A stretch of 64,000 bases of DNA from Stenotrophomonas sp. 364 (GCF_009832905.1 NZ_CP047135.1:1404001-1468000), one strand, 5' to 3'. Counted from the first letter of the stretch, positions 25,986 to 35,537 are shown. The notes: generated by a model not told the origin, from the letters alone. Program-made: numbers and translations.

Positions 25986-26827
25986 CGGGCCAGCCCATCC
26001 AGCAGCGGCAGGTGCACGGCGTCCACGCCGTCCACCGACAGCGGATCGCTGGCAATCTCCAACGGCAGCACCGCCAGCGCCAGGTCACCGGCCACGCTGG
26101 CCACGGTGCCGATTGCCGCGCCGTTCTGCTGCACCTGTGCACCGCTGGGCGTGCCGTCGCCCACCCGCAGCAACTGCAAGGCACGCTTGGCCTTGCCCAG
26201 GAAATGGGTGCGCGCCACGATTTCCTGGCCGGGATAGCAGCCCTTCTTGACGCTGTACCCGTTCAACCGGTCCAGCCCGAGCTGCTGCGGCGTCCATTGC
26301 TCGCGCTGGTCGGCGGCCAGGCGCGGCACGCCGAAGCGCAGGTCCGATTGACGCCAGGCCAGCGCGAAGCCGGGATCGTCGCTGGCCGGGTGGCCGTCCA
26401 GCGGCGCGATCCGCAGCGTCCGCGGCAGGGCATCGCTACCCACATCCAGCTCCAGCGTCTCACCATGCACCGCGATTGCGGCACCTGATGCCGCTTCCGG
26501 CGCAGTGAAGCTGCCGGCCACGATCCGGTCCTCGCGCACCGCGATCTTGACCTTCCGGCGGAACACAAAACGCTGCAACTGCGACGCAATCGCATCGGCG
26601 TCGCCATCGGCCAGCACCAGCAGGATCCGTTCTTGCTCCACCCGGATCAGCTGGAACACAGCAATGGTGCGGCCTTTGGCGGTCAGCCAGGCGCTCCACT
26701 GCCAATGCCGGACGGGCAGGGCGGTGACGTCGCTGGAAAATTGGGCGTGGGCGAACGCGGCCGCATCGGGACCATCCAGACTGAGCAGCTGGTGACCGGA
26801 GAGGCGCGGAAAACCGTTGAAATCCAT
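25982..26827 (-). CDS. ygfZ: Folate-binding protein YgfZ (CAF17 family, Fe-S protein maintenance)
   Basis: A tetrahydrofolate-dependent helper of certain Fe-S enzymes; GcvT-like fold. 281 residues, beginning MDFNGFPRLSGHQLLSLDGPDAAAF. The family signature with the conserved Cys is VKKGCYPGQEIVARTHFLG near residue 200. The start at 26827 is chosen for homology. Divergent from the SDHAF4-sdh operon, which encodes a major Fe-S enzyme, and the sdh promoter begins 8 bp upstream of its start. Confidence 0.92.
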   Translation of the reverse strand: MDFNGFPRLSGHQLLSLDGPDAAAFAHAQFSSDVTALPVRHWQWSAWLTAKGRTIAVFQLIRVEQERILLVLADGDADAIASQLQRFVFRRKVKIAVREDRIVAGSFTAPEAASGAAIAVHGETLELDVGSDALPRTLRIAPLDGHPASDDPGFALAWRQSDLRFGVPRLAADQREQWTPQQLGLDRLNGYSVKKGCYPGQEIVARTHFLGKAKRALQLLRVGDGTPSGAQVQQNGAAIGTVASVAGDLALAVLPLEIASDPLSVDGVDAVHLPLLDGLAR

Positions 26828-26834
26828 GGGCAGG

Positions 26835-26863
26835 TTGTCAGGCACGTGAACGGGGTCTAAAAT
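26835..26863 (+). promoter_or_regulatory. Sigma-70 promoter of the succinate dehydrogenase operon
   Basis: TTGTCA (26835-26840), a 17-nt spacer, TAAAAT (26858-26863). Expected start near 26870, about 15 nt before the SDHAF4-like ATG at 26885. This rules out the TTG at 26864 as a start codon. Confidence 0.7.
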
Positions 26864-26884
26864 TTGTGCGTTGCGAGACCACCC

Positions 26885-27058
26885 ATGATAGGCCAAACAA
26901 CCCCCACTCCAGATTCCGACTCCGAAGCCCCGCAGGTCGATGAGAAGCAGCCGCTTCCGCAGACCCCTGTGGTGCCCGTGGAGATTGGTGGCCGCGGCGG
27001 ACTCGATCCGGTGCGGTATGGAGATTGGGAGAAAAACGGACGCTGCATCGATTTTTGA
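26885..27058 (+). CDS. SDHAF4-like succinate dehydrogenase assembly factor (DUF1674)
   Basis: A 57-residue protein with a polar, Pro-rich N-terminal half and the highly conserved C-terminal motif GGRGGLDPVRYGDWEKNG ending RCIDF, which defines DUF1674. The mitochondrial member SDHAF4 binds flavinated SdhA and protects it before complex II assembly. It is the first gene after the sdh promoter and 56 bp before sdhC, so function and context agree. The ATG at 26885 is chosen from the promoter position. Confidence 0.88.
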   Translation: MIGQTTPTPDSDSEAPQVDEKQPLPQTPVVPVEIGGRGGLDPVRYGDWEKNGRCIDF

Positions 27059-27114
27059 TCAGCATTGAGCCAACGCGGCATTGCGCCGCCCAGCCGAGAC
27101 AACGAGCCCAGCGA

Positions 27115-27507
27115 ATGGCCGCCAGAGAACGTCCCCTTTCCCCGCACCTTCAGGTGTATCGCTGGCAGATTCAGATGGCCACCTCGATCCTGCATCGAGC
27201 ATCCGGCATCTTTCTGTCTGTTGGAGCCCTGATCATCGCCGGCGGCCTGCTCGCCCTGATGATGGGTCCTGAATCCTGGAACTGCTTCACCGGCCACGCC
27301 GGTAGCTGGTACGGCAAGTTGTTCCTGTTTGCATGGACGTGGGCCTTCGCCTACCACCTGTGCAACGGCATCCGCCACATCGTGCAGGACTTCGCGATCG
27401 GCTTCTCCATTCCTGCCTTCGTGCGCAGCAGCTGGATCTCGGTCTTCGCCAGCCTGGTGATCACCGCCCTGGTCTGGGCCTACGTCTTCGCCGGAGCCGC
27501 CGCATGA
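27115..27507 (+). CDS. sdhC: Succinate dehydrogenase cytochrome b556 subunit
   Basis: Membrane anchor that binds heme b and ubiquinone. 130 residues with three helices. RPLSPHLQVYRWQIQMATSI and LHRASGIFL are the family signature, with quinone-site Ser/Arg; heme-ligand His lies in FAYHLCNGIRHIVQD. The start at 27115 (MAARERPLSPHL) is used because the upstream extension overlaps the preceding gene and is not conserved. Overlaps sdhD by four bases. Confidence 0.95.
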   Translation: MAARERPLSPHLQVYRWQIQMATSILHRASGIFLSVGALIIAGGLLALMMGPESWNCFTGHAGSWYGKLFLFAWTWAFAYHLCNGIRHIVQDFAIGFSIPAFVRSSWISVFASLVITALVWAYVFAGAAA

Positions 27508-27890
27508 ACAAGTACCGTACCCCGCTGAAGAACGTGCGTGGCCTTGGCGCCGCCAAGACCGGTACCGAGCACTTCGTGATGCAGCGCCTGACCGCCACCG
27601 CGCTGGTCGGCCTGACCGTGTGGTTCCTGGTGTTCGTGCTGAGCCTGATCGGCGCCGATTACGTGACCGCCACCGACGCGGTGTCCAAGCCGTGGAACGC
27701 GGTGCTGCTGGTCGGCTTCCTGGTCGCGATGTTCTGGCACGCCCAGCTCGGCCTGCAGGTCGTGCTGGAAGACTACATCCACAACTCGCTGCTGGCCCTG
27801 GCGCTGCAGACCACGGTGAAGTTCATCGCCGTGCTCGGCGCGATCGTCAGTGTGTTTGCGGTCGCCCGCATTGCGCTCGGCGTTGCCTGA
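27504..27890 (+). CDS. sdhD: Succinate dehydrogenase membrane anchor subunit
   Basis: Second membrane anchor, 128 residues and three helices. The conserved VMQRLTATALVGLTVWF in helix 1 and FWHAQLGLQVVLEDYIH in helix 2, with the heme-ligand His, identify SdhD. Start at 27504 overlaps the sdhC stop (ATGA). sdhA follows 31 bp later. Confidence 0.95.
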   Translation: MNKYRTPLKNVRGLGAAKTGTEHFVMQRLTATALVGLTVWFLVFVLSLIGADYVTATDAVSKPWNAVLLVGFLVAMFWHAQLGLQVVLEDYIHNSLLALALQTTVKFIAVLGAIVSVFAVARIALGVA

Positions 27891-27921
27891 GTCCAGGCAC
27901 CAAGACAGGAATCCAGATTAG

Positions 27922-29712
27922 ATGTCCGCTTACAAGATTACGGAACACAAGTACGACATGGTCGTGGTCGGCGCCGGTGGCGCTGGTCTGCGCGCTACGT
28001 TCGGTCTTGCCGCCAAGGGCCTGCAGACCGTCTGCCTGACCAAGGTCTTCCCGACCCGTTCGCACACCGTGGCCGCACAGGGCGGTATTTCCGCCGCGCT
28101 CGGCAACATGGGCGAAGACGACTGGCGTTACCACTTCTTCGACACCATCAAGGGCTCGGATTGGCTGGGTGACCAGGACGCCATCGAGTACATGTGCCGC
28201 GAAGCGATTCCGGCCATCATCGAACTGGAACACTACGGCGTGCCGTTCAGCCGTACCGAAGAGGGCAAGATCTACCAGCGCCCGTTCGGTGGCATGACCA
28301 CCAAGTACGGCGAAGGCCCGTCCGCGCAGCGCACCTGCGCCGCGGCCGACCGTACCGGCCACGCCATGCTGCATACGCTGTACCAGCAGTCGCTGGCGCA
28401 CAACGCGTGCTTCATGATCGAGTACTTCGCGCTCGACCTGATCTTCGATGACGAAGGCGTCTGCCGCGGCGTGCTCGCCCTGGACATGGCCGACGGCTCG
28501 CTGCACCTGTTCCGCGCCCACGGCGTGGTGCTGGCCACCGGCGGTTACGGCCGCGCCTACTTCAGCGCCACCTCGGCCCACACCTGCACCGGCGACGGCG
28601 GCGGTCTGGTCATGCGTGCCGGCCTGCCGATGCAGGACATGGAGTTCGTGCAGTTCCACCCGACCGGTATCTACGGCGCGGGCTGCCTGATCACCGAAGG
28701 CGTGCGTGGCGAAGGCGGCATCCTGCGCAACAGCAACGGCGAGCGCTTCATGGAGCGCTATGCACCGCACTACAAGGATCTCGCCTCGCGCGACGTGGTG
28801 TCGCGTTCGATGACCATCGAGATCCGCGAAGGCCGCGGCGTCGGCGAGCACAAGGATCATATCCTGCTCGACCTGACCCACCTCGGCCCGGGCGTCATCG
28901 ACGACAAGCTGCCGGGTATCGCCGAAAGCGCCCGCATCTTCGCCGGCGTGGACGTGCACAAGCAGCCGATCCCGGTCATCCCGACCGTGCACTACAACAT
29001 GGGTGGCATCCCGACCAACTACCACGGCGAAGTCGTGCGCAAGGTCGGCGACAACCCCGATGCCGTCGTGCCGGGCCTGTACGCCATCGGCGAAGCGGCC
29101 TGCGTATCGGTGCACGGCGCCAACCGCCTGGGCTCCAACTCGCTGCTGGATCTGGTGGTGTTCGGCCGTGCGGTGGCCAACCGCTGTGCCGAGACCATCA
29201 AGTCCGGCGCACCGCACAAGACCCTGCCGTCCGATGCGTGCGACAAGGCGCTGGGCCTGCTGGACAAGCTGCGCTACGCCAACGGCGACACCCCGACCTC
29301 GGTCATCCGCGATCGCATGCAGCGCACCATGCAGAACGACGCGGCGGTGTTCCGGACCAGCAAGACGCTGGAAGAGGGCTGCGCCAAGATGGCCGAGATC
29401 TTCGACTCCTTCCAGGACGTCAAGGTCACCGACCGTTCGCTGGTGTGGAACTCGGACCTGATCGAAACCTACGAGTTGAACAACCTGCTGCTCAACGCGG
29501 TGGCGACCATCAACTCGGCCGAACAGCGCAAGGAAAGCCGCGGCGCGCATGCGCATGAGGACTTCCCGGACCGCGACGACGTGAACTGGCAGAAGCACAC
29601 GCTGGTCAACGTCGACGAGAACGGCAAGTGCGAGTTCGACTACCGCCCGGTCCACATGTACACGCTGAGCAAGGACGTGGACGTCGTCCCGCCCAAGCCG
29701 CGCGTTTACTAA
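27922..29712 (+). CDS. sdhA: Succinate dehydrogenase flavoprotein subunit
   Basis: Oxidises succinate to fumarate; carries covalent FAD. 596 residues. It has the dinucleotide motif [17 protein letters not shown], the flavinylated His in [33 protein letters not shown] with the active-site region, RGEGGILRN, and the C-terminal EHTL-like [10 protein letters not shown]. Central subunit of complex II and a TCA-cycle enzyme. Maturation would use the flanking SdhE and SDHAF4-like proteins. Confidence 0.97.
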   Translation: MSAYKITEHKYDMVVVGAGGAGLRATFGLAAKGLQTVCLTKVFPTRSHTVAAQGGISAALGNMGEDDWRYHFFDTIKGSDWLGDQDAIEYMCREAIPAIIELEHYGVPFSRTEEGKIYQRPFGGMTTKYGEGPSAQRTCAAADRTGHAMLHTLYQQSLAHNACFMIEYFALDLIFDDEGVCRGVLALDMADGSLHLFRAHGVVLATGGYGRAYFSATSAHTCTGDGGGLVMRAGLPMQDMEFVQFHPTGIYGAGCLITEGVRGEGGILRNSNGERFMERYAPHYKDLASRDVVSRSMTIEIREGRGVGEHKDHILLDLTHLGPGVIDDKLPGIAESARIFAGVDVHKQPIPVIPTVHYNMGGIPTNYHGEVVRKVGDNPDAVVPGLYAIGEAACVSVHGANRLGSNSLLDLVVFGRAVANRCAETIKSGAPHKTLPSDACDKALGLLDKLRYANGDTPTSVIRDRMQRTMQNDAAVFRTSKTLEEGCAKMAEIFDSFQDVKVTDRSLVWNSDLIETYELNNLLLNAVATINSAEQRKESRGAHAHEDFPDRDDVNWQKHTLVNVDENGKCEFDYRPVHMYTLSKDVDVVPPKPRVY

Positions 29713-29724
29713 GAGATCTGCGGC

Positions 29725-29859
29725 ATGACCTCCGTCCACGCAGCGCACGCGACCGCCACCACCCGCATGGGTGGGGTGGCGCGTGTGCCGCTGGCCGGTG
29801 GTGTCGACTTCCTCATCTTCCGTGCTACCCGCGCCTGCACCGCAGCGCGAGCCGCCTGA
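29725..29859 (+). CDS. Possible 44-residue ORF between sdhA and sdhB
   Basis: An ATG frame beginning [17 protein letters not shown] and ending before sdhB, in the 163-bp sdhA-sdhB gap. Composition is Ala/Thr/Arg rich, AGAGA lies upstream, and no family is recognised. It may be a shadow of GC-rich DNA; the unusually wide gap inside a tight operon is the only reason to list it. Confidence 0.2.
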   Translation: MTSVHAAHATATTRMGGVARVPLAGGVDFLIFRATRACTAARAA

Positions 29860-29875
29860 GCCAACGAGAACAGCC

Positions 29876-30661
29876 ATGGCCGAGTTTTCCCTCCCCAAGA
29901 ATTCCAAGATCGGAAAGGGCAAGCACTTCCCCGCCAAGAGCGGTGCGAAGAACACCCGTACGTTCAAGATCTACCGCTGGAGTCCCGACGACGACAGCAA
30001 CCCGCGCACCGATACCTATGAGATCGATCTGGACGCCTGTGGCCCGATGGTCCTGGACGCGCTGATCAAGATCAAGAACGAGATCGACCCGACCCTGACC
30101 TTCCGTCGTTCGTGCCGCGAAGGCATCTGCGGTTCGTGCGCGATGAACATCGACGGCACCAACACGCTGGCCTGCACCCGCGCCATTGCCGACTGCGGCA
30201 AGGCCGAAGTGCCGATCTACCCGCTGCCGCACATGAGCGTGGTCAAGGATCTGGTGCCGGACCTGACCCACTTCTACGCGCAGTACGCCTCGATCAAGCC
30301 GTGGATCCGTACCCAGACCCCGCCGCCGCCGGATCGCGAGCGTCTGCAGTCGCCGGAAGACCGCAAGAAGCTGGACGGCCTGTACGAGTGCATCCTGTGC
30401 GCGTGCTGCTCGACCAGCTGCCCGAGCTACTGGTGGAACGGCGAGCGTTACCTGGGCCCGGCCATCCTGCTGCAGGCCTACCGCTGGATCGTCGACTCGC
30501 GCGATGAAGACACCGGTGCGCGCCTGGACGAGCTGGAAGACCCGTTCAAGCTGTACCGCTGCCACACCATCATGAACTGCTCGCGGACCTGTCCGAAGGG
30601 CCTGAACCCGGCGCTGGCCATTGCCGAGATCAAGAAGCTGATGATGGCGCGTCGCGCCTGA
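29876..30661 (+). CDS. sdhB: Succinate dehydrogenase iron-sulfur subunit
   Basis: Carries [2Fe-2S], [4Fe-4S] and [3Fe-4S] clusters from SdhA to quinone. 261 residues. The plant-type ferredoxin motif is [16 protein letters not shown] with a distal Cys (TLAC). The C-terminal cluster motifs are [16 protein letters not shown] and [33 protein letters not shown] is the start at 29876. It completes sdhCDAB. Confidence 0.97.
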   Translation: MAEFSLPKNSKIGKGKHFPAKSGAKNTRTFKIYRWSPDDDSNPRTDTYEIDLDACGPMVLDALIKIKNEIDPTLTFRRSCREGICGSCAMNIDGTNTLACTRAIADCGKAEVPIYPLPHMSVVKDLVPDLTHFYAQYASIKPWIRTQTPPPPDRERLQSPEDRKKLDGLYECILCACCSTSCPSYWWNGERYLGPAILLQAYRWIVDSRDEDTGARLDELEDPFKLYRCHTIMNCSRTCPKGLNPALAIAEIKKLMMARRA

Positions 30662-30704
30662 TCCAGCGGTTCATGTCATCGCTGCCCGTGCGGCGGCGAT
30701 CGCG

Positions 30705-30733
30705 GCGGCACCGACCGGAAGGTCCGGTGCCGC
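30705..30733 (+). terminator. Intercistronic hairpin after sdhB
   Basis: Stem GCGGCACCG/CGGTGCCGC with an 11-nt loop, followed by only a weak T-rich stretch (TGCTGTTT). It may attenuate transcription into sdhE or protect the sdh mRNA 3' end. Confidence 0.45.
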
Positions 30734-30775
30734 TGCTGTTTCCGGCCCTGGTTGGCCGGCACCTTGAGGAATGCG

Positions 30776-31030
30776 ATGTCGATGGATGAAGCCACTGAAC
30801 TGAAGAAGCTGCGCTGGCGCTGCCGCCGCGGCATGCGCGAGCTGGACCAGCTGTTCGGCCGTTACCTGGACCGTTGCTGGCTGCAGGCACCGACCGAAGA
30901 GCGCGAGGTTTTCCTGTTCCTGCTGGAGAGCGAAGACGATAAGTTGTGGCGCTGGTTCATGGGTTACGAGGAGTGCCCGCATGCCCAGCCTGCCGCGCTC
31001 ATCGCCCGGATCCGTGCCCTGCCGGCTTGA
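30776..31030 (+). CDS. sdhE: SdhE: FAD assembly factor for SdhA
   Basis: Promotes covalent flavinylation of SdhA. 84 residues, five-helix fold. The hallmark RGMRELD (RGxxE) motif and [18 protein letters not shown] are clear. The ATG at 30776 lies 5 nt after GAGGA. It lies 114 bp after sdhB and overlaps the next gene, as in E. coli sdhE-ygfX. Confidence 0.94.
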   Translation: MSMDEATELKKLRWRCRRGMRELDQLFGRYLDRCWLQAPTEEREVFLFLLESEDDKLWRWFMGYEECPHAQPAALIARIRALPA

Positions 31031-31430
31031 GTGGCGGCCCTCCCGCTGGCAGTGCGGTGCGCACTGGCTGATCACCGCACTGCTGCCGTGGGCGGTGTGC
31101 AGTACGGACCTGGCCGACCGCTGGCACTGGCCGGCCGCCCTGCTGGCCGTGGCCCTGGGCGCAACCGGGGCGTGGCGCTACGGGCGCATGCCCGCCCAGG
31201 CCATCGTGATACCGCCCGGTGAGGCCCCGGTGCAGGTGGATGGCCAGCCGGTCGACGACCTGCAGCTGTCCGATCGTGGCGTGTTGCTGCAACTGGCCTG
31301 GCGCCGCCAGGGACGCCGCTGCTGGCGGCTGTTCTGGCCCGATACGCTGAGTGCGGCGCAACGACGTGAACTGCGACTGGCCGTGCGCGCACGCTGCATT
31401 TCCCGTTCACGTCCAGCAGTGGCACCATAG
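30981..31430 (+). CDS. YgfX/CptA-like inner-membrane protein
   Basis: A 149-residue basic protein with two N-terminal hydrophobic segments ([13 protein letters not shown] and [16 protein letters not shown]) followed by a cytoplasmic domain containing [17 protein letters not shown]. That layout and the 50-bp overlap with the end of sdhE match the E. coli sdhE-ygfX pair. In E. coli YgfX was described as a partner of SdhE and as a CptA toxin-like factor; sequence similarity is low, so the role is inferred from position. Confidence 0.75.
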   Translation: MPSLPRSSPGSVPCRLEWRPSRWQCGAHWLITALLPWAVCSTDLADRWHWPAALLAVALGATGAWRYGRMPAQAIVIPPGEAPVQVDGQPVDDLQLSDRGVLLQLAWRRQGRRCWRLFWPDTLSAAQRRELRLAVRARCISRSRPAVAP

Positions 31431-31453
31431 CCTGAATTGTCCGGCGCACCTGC

Positions 31454-32695
31454 ATGTTCAAACCCATACCTGTTTCGATCGGTCTGCGCTATCTGCGCGC
31501 CAAGCGCCGCAACGGCTTCATCTCCTTCATTTCGATGGCCTCCATCCTCGGCATCGCGCTGGGCGTCACCGTGCTGATCACCACGCTGGCGGTGATGAGC
31601 GGCTTCCAGAAGGAAATCCGCGACCGCCTGCTGCAGATGACCGCGCATACCACCATCACCAGCGATGGCGCGCCGATGTCGGACTGGCAGCGTGCGGTGG
31701 ATGCGGCCAAAAAGGATCCGCGCGTGGCCGGCGCCGCGCCCTACATCGAGATCCAGGCCATGCTCAGCGGTCCGCGCGTGCAGGGCGCGATCGTGCAGGG
31801 CATCGACCCGGCGCTGGAGCCGGGCGTGTCGGTGATCAACCAGAAGCTGGTCAAGGGCAGTTTCGACAGCCTCACCCCGGGCAGCTACAACCTGCTGGTG
31901 GGCAAGGAACTGGCGCTCTGGCTGGGCGTGGATGTCGGTGACACCGTGCTGGTCACGCTGGCCGAAGTGCAGGGCACCCCGGTGGGCGCGATGCCACGGC
32001 TGAAGCGCTTCACCGTCAGCGGTATCTTCGAGGCCGGGTACAACGAGATCGACAAGGGCGTGGCCTTCGCCAACATGACCGACATGGAGCGCGTGCTGCG
32101 CATGGACGGTGTCACCGGCGTGCGGCTCAAGCTGCATGACATGGACAAGGCCCTGGACGTCGGCGTGGACCTGGCCCATGGGCTGGGCGGCGCATACCGG
32201 GTCAGTGACTGGACCCAGCAGAACGCCAACCTGTACCACTCGCTGCGCATGGAAAAAGTGGTGATGGGCATTCTGCTCTCGCTGATCATCGCCATGGGCG
32301 CGTTCAACCTGGTGTCGTCGCAGGTGATGCTGGTCACCGACAAGCAGGCCGATATCGCCATCCTGCGCACGCTGGGCCTTACCCCGGCCGGGGTGATGCA
32401 GGTGTTCATGGTGCAGGGCTCGCTGATCGGCATCATCGGCACGGTTGCCGGCGTGATCGGCGGCATCACCCTCACCTTGAACCTGGAACGCATCCTTGGC
32501 GCGATCGAGACGGTGTTCAACGTCAAGCTGCTTCCCGAAGACGTCTACTACATCACCGGCCTGCCCACCGACATGCAGGCACCGGACATTGTCATCATCA
32601 CCATCACCGCGCTTGTCATGAGCTTCCTGGCGACGCTGTACCCTGCGTGGCGTGCCGCCCGCACCCAGCCGGCGGAGGCCCTGCGTTATGAATAA
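31454..32695 (+). CDS. lolC: LolC/LolE-family lipoprotein-releasing permease
   Basis: A membrane subunit of the LolCDE complex that extracts outer-membrane lipoproteins from the inner membrane. 413 residues. N-terminal [20 protein letters not shown] and [20 protein letters not shown] are diagnostic; a large periplasmic domain (about residues 45-265) is followed by three helices with the conserved [18 protein letters not shown]. Only one permease gene is present before lolD, so it may work as a homodimer or with a second copy elsewhere. Confidence 0.92.
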   Translation: MFKPIPVSIGLRYLRAKRRNGFISFISMASILGIALGVTVLITTLAVMSGFQKEIRDRLLQMTAHTTITSDGAPMSDWQRAVDAAKKDPRVAGAAPYIEIQAMLSGPRVQGAIVQGIDPALEPGVSVINQKLVKGSFDSLTPGSYNLLVGKELALWLGVDVGDTVLVTLAEVQGTPVGAMPRLKRFTVSGIFEAGYNEIDKGVAFANMTDMERVLRMDGVTGVRLKLHDMDKALDVGVDLAHGLGGAYRVSDWTQQNANLYHSLRMEKVVMGILLSLIIAMGAFNLVSSQVMLVTDKQADIAILRTLGLTPAGVMQVFMVQGSLIGIIGTVAGVIGGITLTLNLERILGAIETVFNVKLLPEDVYYITGLPTDMQAPDIVIITITALVMSFLATLYPAWRAARTQPAEALRYE

Positions 32696-33506
32696 GGTCA
32701 TCAACCGCGGCGACGAAGTGATCCGCGCCCAATCGCTGGCCAAGGTGTATGCCGAAGGGCGCATGCAGACCCACGTGTTCAACGGCCTGGACCTGAGCGT
32801 CAGCGCCGGTGAGACGGTGGCGATCATCGGCGCCTCCGGCGCGGGCAAAAGTACCCTGCTGCACCTGCTGGGCGGGTTGGACACGCCCACCGCCGGCGAG
32901 GTGTATGTGGGCGGCCATCGCATGTCCGGCCTTTCCGACGGCCAGCGTGGTGAACTGCGTAACCGCGCGCTGGGATTCGTGTACCAGTTCCATCACCTGT
33001 TGCCGGAGTTCACCGCGCTGGAAAACGTGATGATGCCGATCCTGCTCACGCCGATGCGCTCGCCGTTGTCGCAGCGCTTGATGTACGCCGGCTTCGGCGT
33101 GATCGGTACGGCGCTGGCCAGCGTCGTCAATGGTGCCACCGCCTTCGTGCGCGGCGGACCGCAGGTGGCCGAGGCGCGCGCGCGGGCGACTGCGCTGCTG
33201 GAGTCGGTTGGCCTGGGCCATCGGCTTGATCACAAGCCGGGCGAGCTTTCCGGCGGGGAGCGTCAGCGTGCCGCCGTGGCGCGCGCACTGGTCAACAAGC
33301 CGGCCTGCGTGCTGGGCGACGAGCCCACTGGCAACCTGGATGACAAGACGGCTGCGACGGTGTTCGAGCTGATGCTCGAACTGAACCGCGCGCACCACAC
33401 CAGCCTGGTGCTGGTGACCCACGACCGCAGCCTGGCGCGCAAGCTCGACCGTGTGTTGGAGCTGCGCGAGGGGCGCCTGCACGAACTGGCCAACAGCGAG
33501 GTCTGA
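32688..33506 (+). CDS. lolD: LolD: lipoprotein-release ABC ATPase with an unusual insertion
   Basis: ATPase of LolCDE. 272 residues against about 230 in E. coli. Walker [29 protein letters not shown] (LolD signature), [24 protein letters not shown] and THDRSLARK are intact. Between MMPILL and the helix leading to the signature, residues about 121-157 form an extra segment containing a hydrophobic run ([20 protein letters not shown]). The reading frame continues normally on both sides. Start at 32688 overlaps the lolC stop. Confidence 0.92.
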   Translation: MNKVINRGDEVIRAQSLAKVYAEGRMQTHVFNGLDLSVSAGETVAIIGASGAGKSTLLHLLGGLDTPTAGEVYVGGHRMSGLSDGQRGELRNRALGFVYQFHHLLPEFTALENVMMPILLTPMRSPLSQRLMYAGFGVIGTALASVVNGATAFVRGGPQVAEARARATALLESVGLGHRLDHKPGELSGGERQRAAVARALVNKPACVLGDEPTGNLDDKTAATVFELMLELNRAHHTSLVLVTHDRSLARKLDRVLELREGRLHELANSEV

Positions 33507-33593
33507 GCTGGCCGCTGAATGGCCGGCGCGGACGTCTCGCCGGCCTCACCCGACAGGTGCATCATCGGCATGTTCATCCTTGAAGGTGGTGCC

Positions 33594-34046
33594 ATGAAGA
33601 CTCTGATCGGCGCAGCGGCGTTGAGCCTTGCCCTGGTGGCGTGCGCCACCACCGGGCGCCTGTCCAGCCAGCAGCGGCTGGAGCTGTACCGGGCCCATGC
33701 CGGCCCGCCGCAGGACAGCCTGCAGTACTTCGGAGCGTTGAATGGCTGGACCGAGCTGGGCGACAGTGCGCTCGCGGTCTGGACCCGGCCCAGCGAGGCG
33801 TACCTGCTTGAACTGCGCGGTCCGTGCCAGGGCCTGGACTACGCCACGGCCATCGGCCTGACCAGCCAGATGGGACGGGTGTCAGCGCGGTTCGACAAGG
33901 TGCTGGTGCGTGACCCGACGCCCGGGCCAGCCCTGCCGTGCTTCATCGGCAGCATCCGCAAGCTGGATGTCCAGGCCCTGCGTTCGACCGAGAAGGAACT
34001 GCGCCAGGCACAGGTGCAGGAACGCCAGGACGTACCGGCGAGATGA
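33594..34046 (+). CDS. DUF6491-like lipoprotein
   Basis: A 150-residue predicted lipoprotein: MKTLIGAAALSLALVACATTG has a lipobox VAC (Cys about 17). The mature part, with LYRAHAGPPQDSLQYFGALNGWTELGDSALAVWT and a conserved-looking Cys pair (GPCQGL, ALPCFIGSI), resembles DUF6491 proteins common in xanthomonads. AAGGTGGT lies before the ATG at 33594. Function unknown; the two cysteines may form a disulfide in the periplasm. Confidence 0.75.
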   Translation: MKTLIGAAALSLALVACATTGRLSSQQRLELYRAHAGPPQDSLQYFGALNGWTELGDSALAVWTRPSEAYLLELRGPCQGLDYATAIGLTSQMGRVSARFDKVLVRDPTPGPALPCFIGSIRKLDVQALRSTEKELRQAQVQERQDVPAR

Positions 34047-34074
34047 TGGCGTAGGGGAACTGCCGACCACCCCG

Positions 34075-34099
34075 GTAGCTGCCGACCGTTGGTCGGCAG
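34075..34099. repeat. SMAG/REP palindrome
   Basis: GTAGCTGCCGACCGTTGGTC... with a CTGCCGACC/GGTCGGCAG stem, between the convergent DUF6491 and yggX genes. Confidence 0.85.
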
Positions 34100-34106
34100 G
34101 CTGCAA

Positions 34107-34376
34107 TCACGCTTCGGGAATGAAACCGGCCGGCTTTTCGGCATCCTTCTCGAACAGGTATTTCACCAGTTCGGTTTCCAGGAAGGCGCGGTGCTTCGGG
34201 TCGCGCGGCGACAGCCGGTTTTCGTTGATCAGCATGGTCTGGTGCGCCAGCCAGGCGCTCCAGGCGCTCTTGCCGATGCCGTTGAAGATGCGCTGGCCCA
34301 GCTCGCCGGGGTAGGGCACGAAGTCCAGGCCTTCGGTGTCGCGTTGTTCGTACTGGCAGAAAACGGTGCGGGGCAT
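34107..34376 (-). CDS. yggX: YggX: probable Fe(2+)-trafficking / oxidative damage protection protein
   Basis: An 89-residue protein beginning [19 protein letters not shown], with the single conserved Cys at residue 7, and [26 protein letters not shown] in the middle. The family helps protect Fe-S clusters from oxidants. It is directly downstream of mutY (3-bp gap), the same mutY-yggX pair as in E. coli; MutY itself contains a [4Fe-4S] cluster. Confidence 0.95.
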   Translation of the reverse strand: MPRTVFCQYEQRDTEGLDFVPYPGELGQRIFNGIGKSAWSAWLAHQTMLINENRLSPRDPKHRAFLETELVKYLFEKDAEKPAGFIPEA

Positions 34377-34379
34377 GGC

Positions 34380-35519
34380 TTACTCGGACTCGGGTGAAAG
34401 TGGTGCGCCCCGCATTGTACGGCGCTTGGGCCGGGCGGGCGGCGCGCCGGTCTCCAGCAGCTTGCGGATCGGCGCGGGCAGGCCGAGGCTGGGCAGGTCC
34501 GCCGCGGCCACCCAGCGCAGCCTGGGGTCATCCCGCAGCAGGCCGTCCACGCGCTGCACCAGCACCTGCAGGTGCAGCCGGTAGTGGCTGAAGGTGTGTT
34601 CCAGCACCGGCAATGCAGTGGCGTCATCCAGCGCGCCCTGCACGTGGGCATCGAACCAGTCCTGCAGGTCACTGCCGGTGTCGGCCTGCGGCAGCGTCCA
34701 CAGCTGCGCCCAGATGCCGGTGTCCGGGCGCTTCTGCAGCAGCACGCGGCCCTGGCTGTCGCGCAGCAGCAGCGCGGTGGCCTCGCGTTCGGGCAGGGTC
34801 TTGGACGGCTTGGGCGTGGGCAGCTGGTCGGTGCGGCCCTCGCGGCGCGCCACGCAGTCCGTCTGCAGCGGGCAGATCACGCAGGCCGGCCGGCTGCGGG
34901 TGCAGACCATGGCGCCCAGGTCCATCTGCGCCTGGGTGTAGTCGGCCAGGCGCCCGTCGGGCACGTGCGCTACGTGCGCGTCGGCCAGGGTCCACAGCGC
35001 CTTCTCCACCTTGGGCAGGCCGGGGAACCCGTCGATGCCGTGGTAACGCGTCAGCACGCGCTTGACGTTGCCGTCGAGGATCGCAAAACGGTCGTTCCAG
35101 GCCTGGCTGAGGATCGCTGCGGCGGTGCTGCGGCCGATACCGGGCAGCGCGTTCAATGCCTCGACATCGCGGGGCAGCGCGCCGTCGTGCCGTTCAACGC
35201 AGCGCTGCGCGGCGGCGTGCAGGTTGCGGGCGCGGGCGTAGTAGCCCAGCCCGGCCCACTGTGCCATTACCGCATCGTTGCTGGCCGCGGCGAGGTCGGG
35301 CAGGGTGGGGAACACGCGCAGGAACGCCAGGAAGTACGGAATGACCGTGCCGACCTGGGTCTGCTGCAGCATGATTTCCGACAGCCACACCCGATACGGC
35401 GAGCGCGGATGCTGCCACGGCAGATCGTGCCGGCCATGGCCGTCGAACCACGGCAGCAGCCGCGCGACGAAGGCATCGTCGGCGGGGACAGGGGCGCTGG
35501 CGATGGGCTGGCGTGGCAT
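34380..35519 (-). CDS. mutY: Adenine DNA glycosylase
   Basis: Removes adenine mispaired with 8-oxoguanine. 379 residues. The catalytic Glu lies in SEIMLQQTQV; the helix-hairpin-helix with catalytic Asp is LPGIGRSTAAAIL...FAILDGNVKRVL; the cluster ligands follow C-x6-C-x2-C-x5-C in CTRSRPACVICPLQTDC. The C-terminal NUDIX-like domain (about residues 230-360) recognises 8-oxoG. The start at 35519 (MPRQPIASAP) excludes an N-terminal extension encoded by REP sequence. Confidence 0.95.
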   Translation of the reverse strand: MPRQPIASAPVPADDAFVARLLPWFDGHGRHDLPWQHPRSPYRVWLSEIMLQQTQVGTVIPYFLAFLRVFPTLPDLAAASNDAVMAQWAGLGYYARARNLHAAAQRCVERHDGALPRDVEALNALPGIGRSTAAAILSQAWNDRFAILDGNVKRVLTRYHGIDGFPGLPKVEKALWTLADAHVAHVPDGRLADYTQAQMDLGAMVCTRSRPACVICPLQTDCVARREGRTDQLPTPKPSKTLPEREATALLLRDSQGRVLLQKRPDTGIWAQLWTLPQADTGSDLQDWFDAHVQGALDDATALPVLEHTFSHYRLHLQVLVQRVDGLLRDDPRLRWVAAADLPSLGLPAPIRKLLETGAPPARPKRRTMRGAPLSPESE

Positions 35520-35537
35520 GGGAGTTCCGGAAAGGGG

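Noticed and set aside
26864..26884. TTG at 26864 as start of the SDHAF4-like gene
   Set aside because: It directly follows the promoter -10 (26858-26863) and would be upstream of the transcript start.
31454..32695. Disrupted LolCDE locus because lolC and lolE are not both present
   Set aside because: Many bacteria have a single LolC/E-type (LolF-like) permease or a second copy elsewhere; nothing looks deleted at this site.
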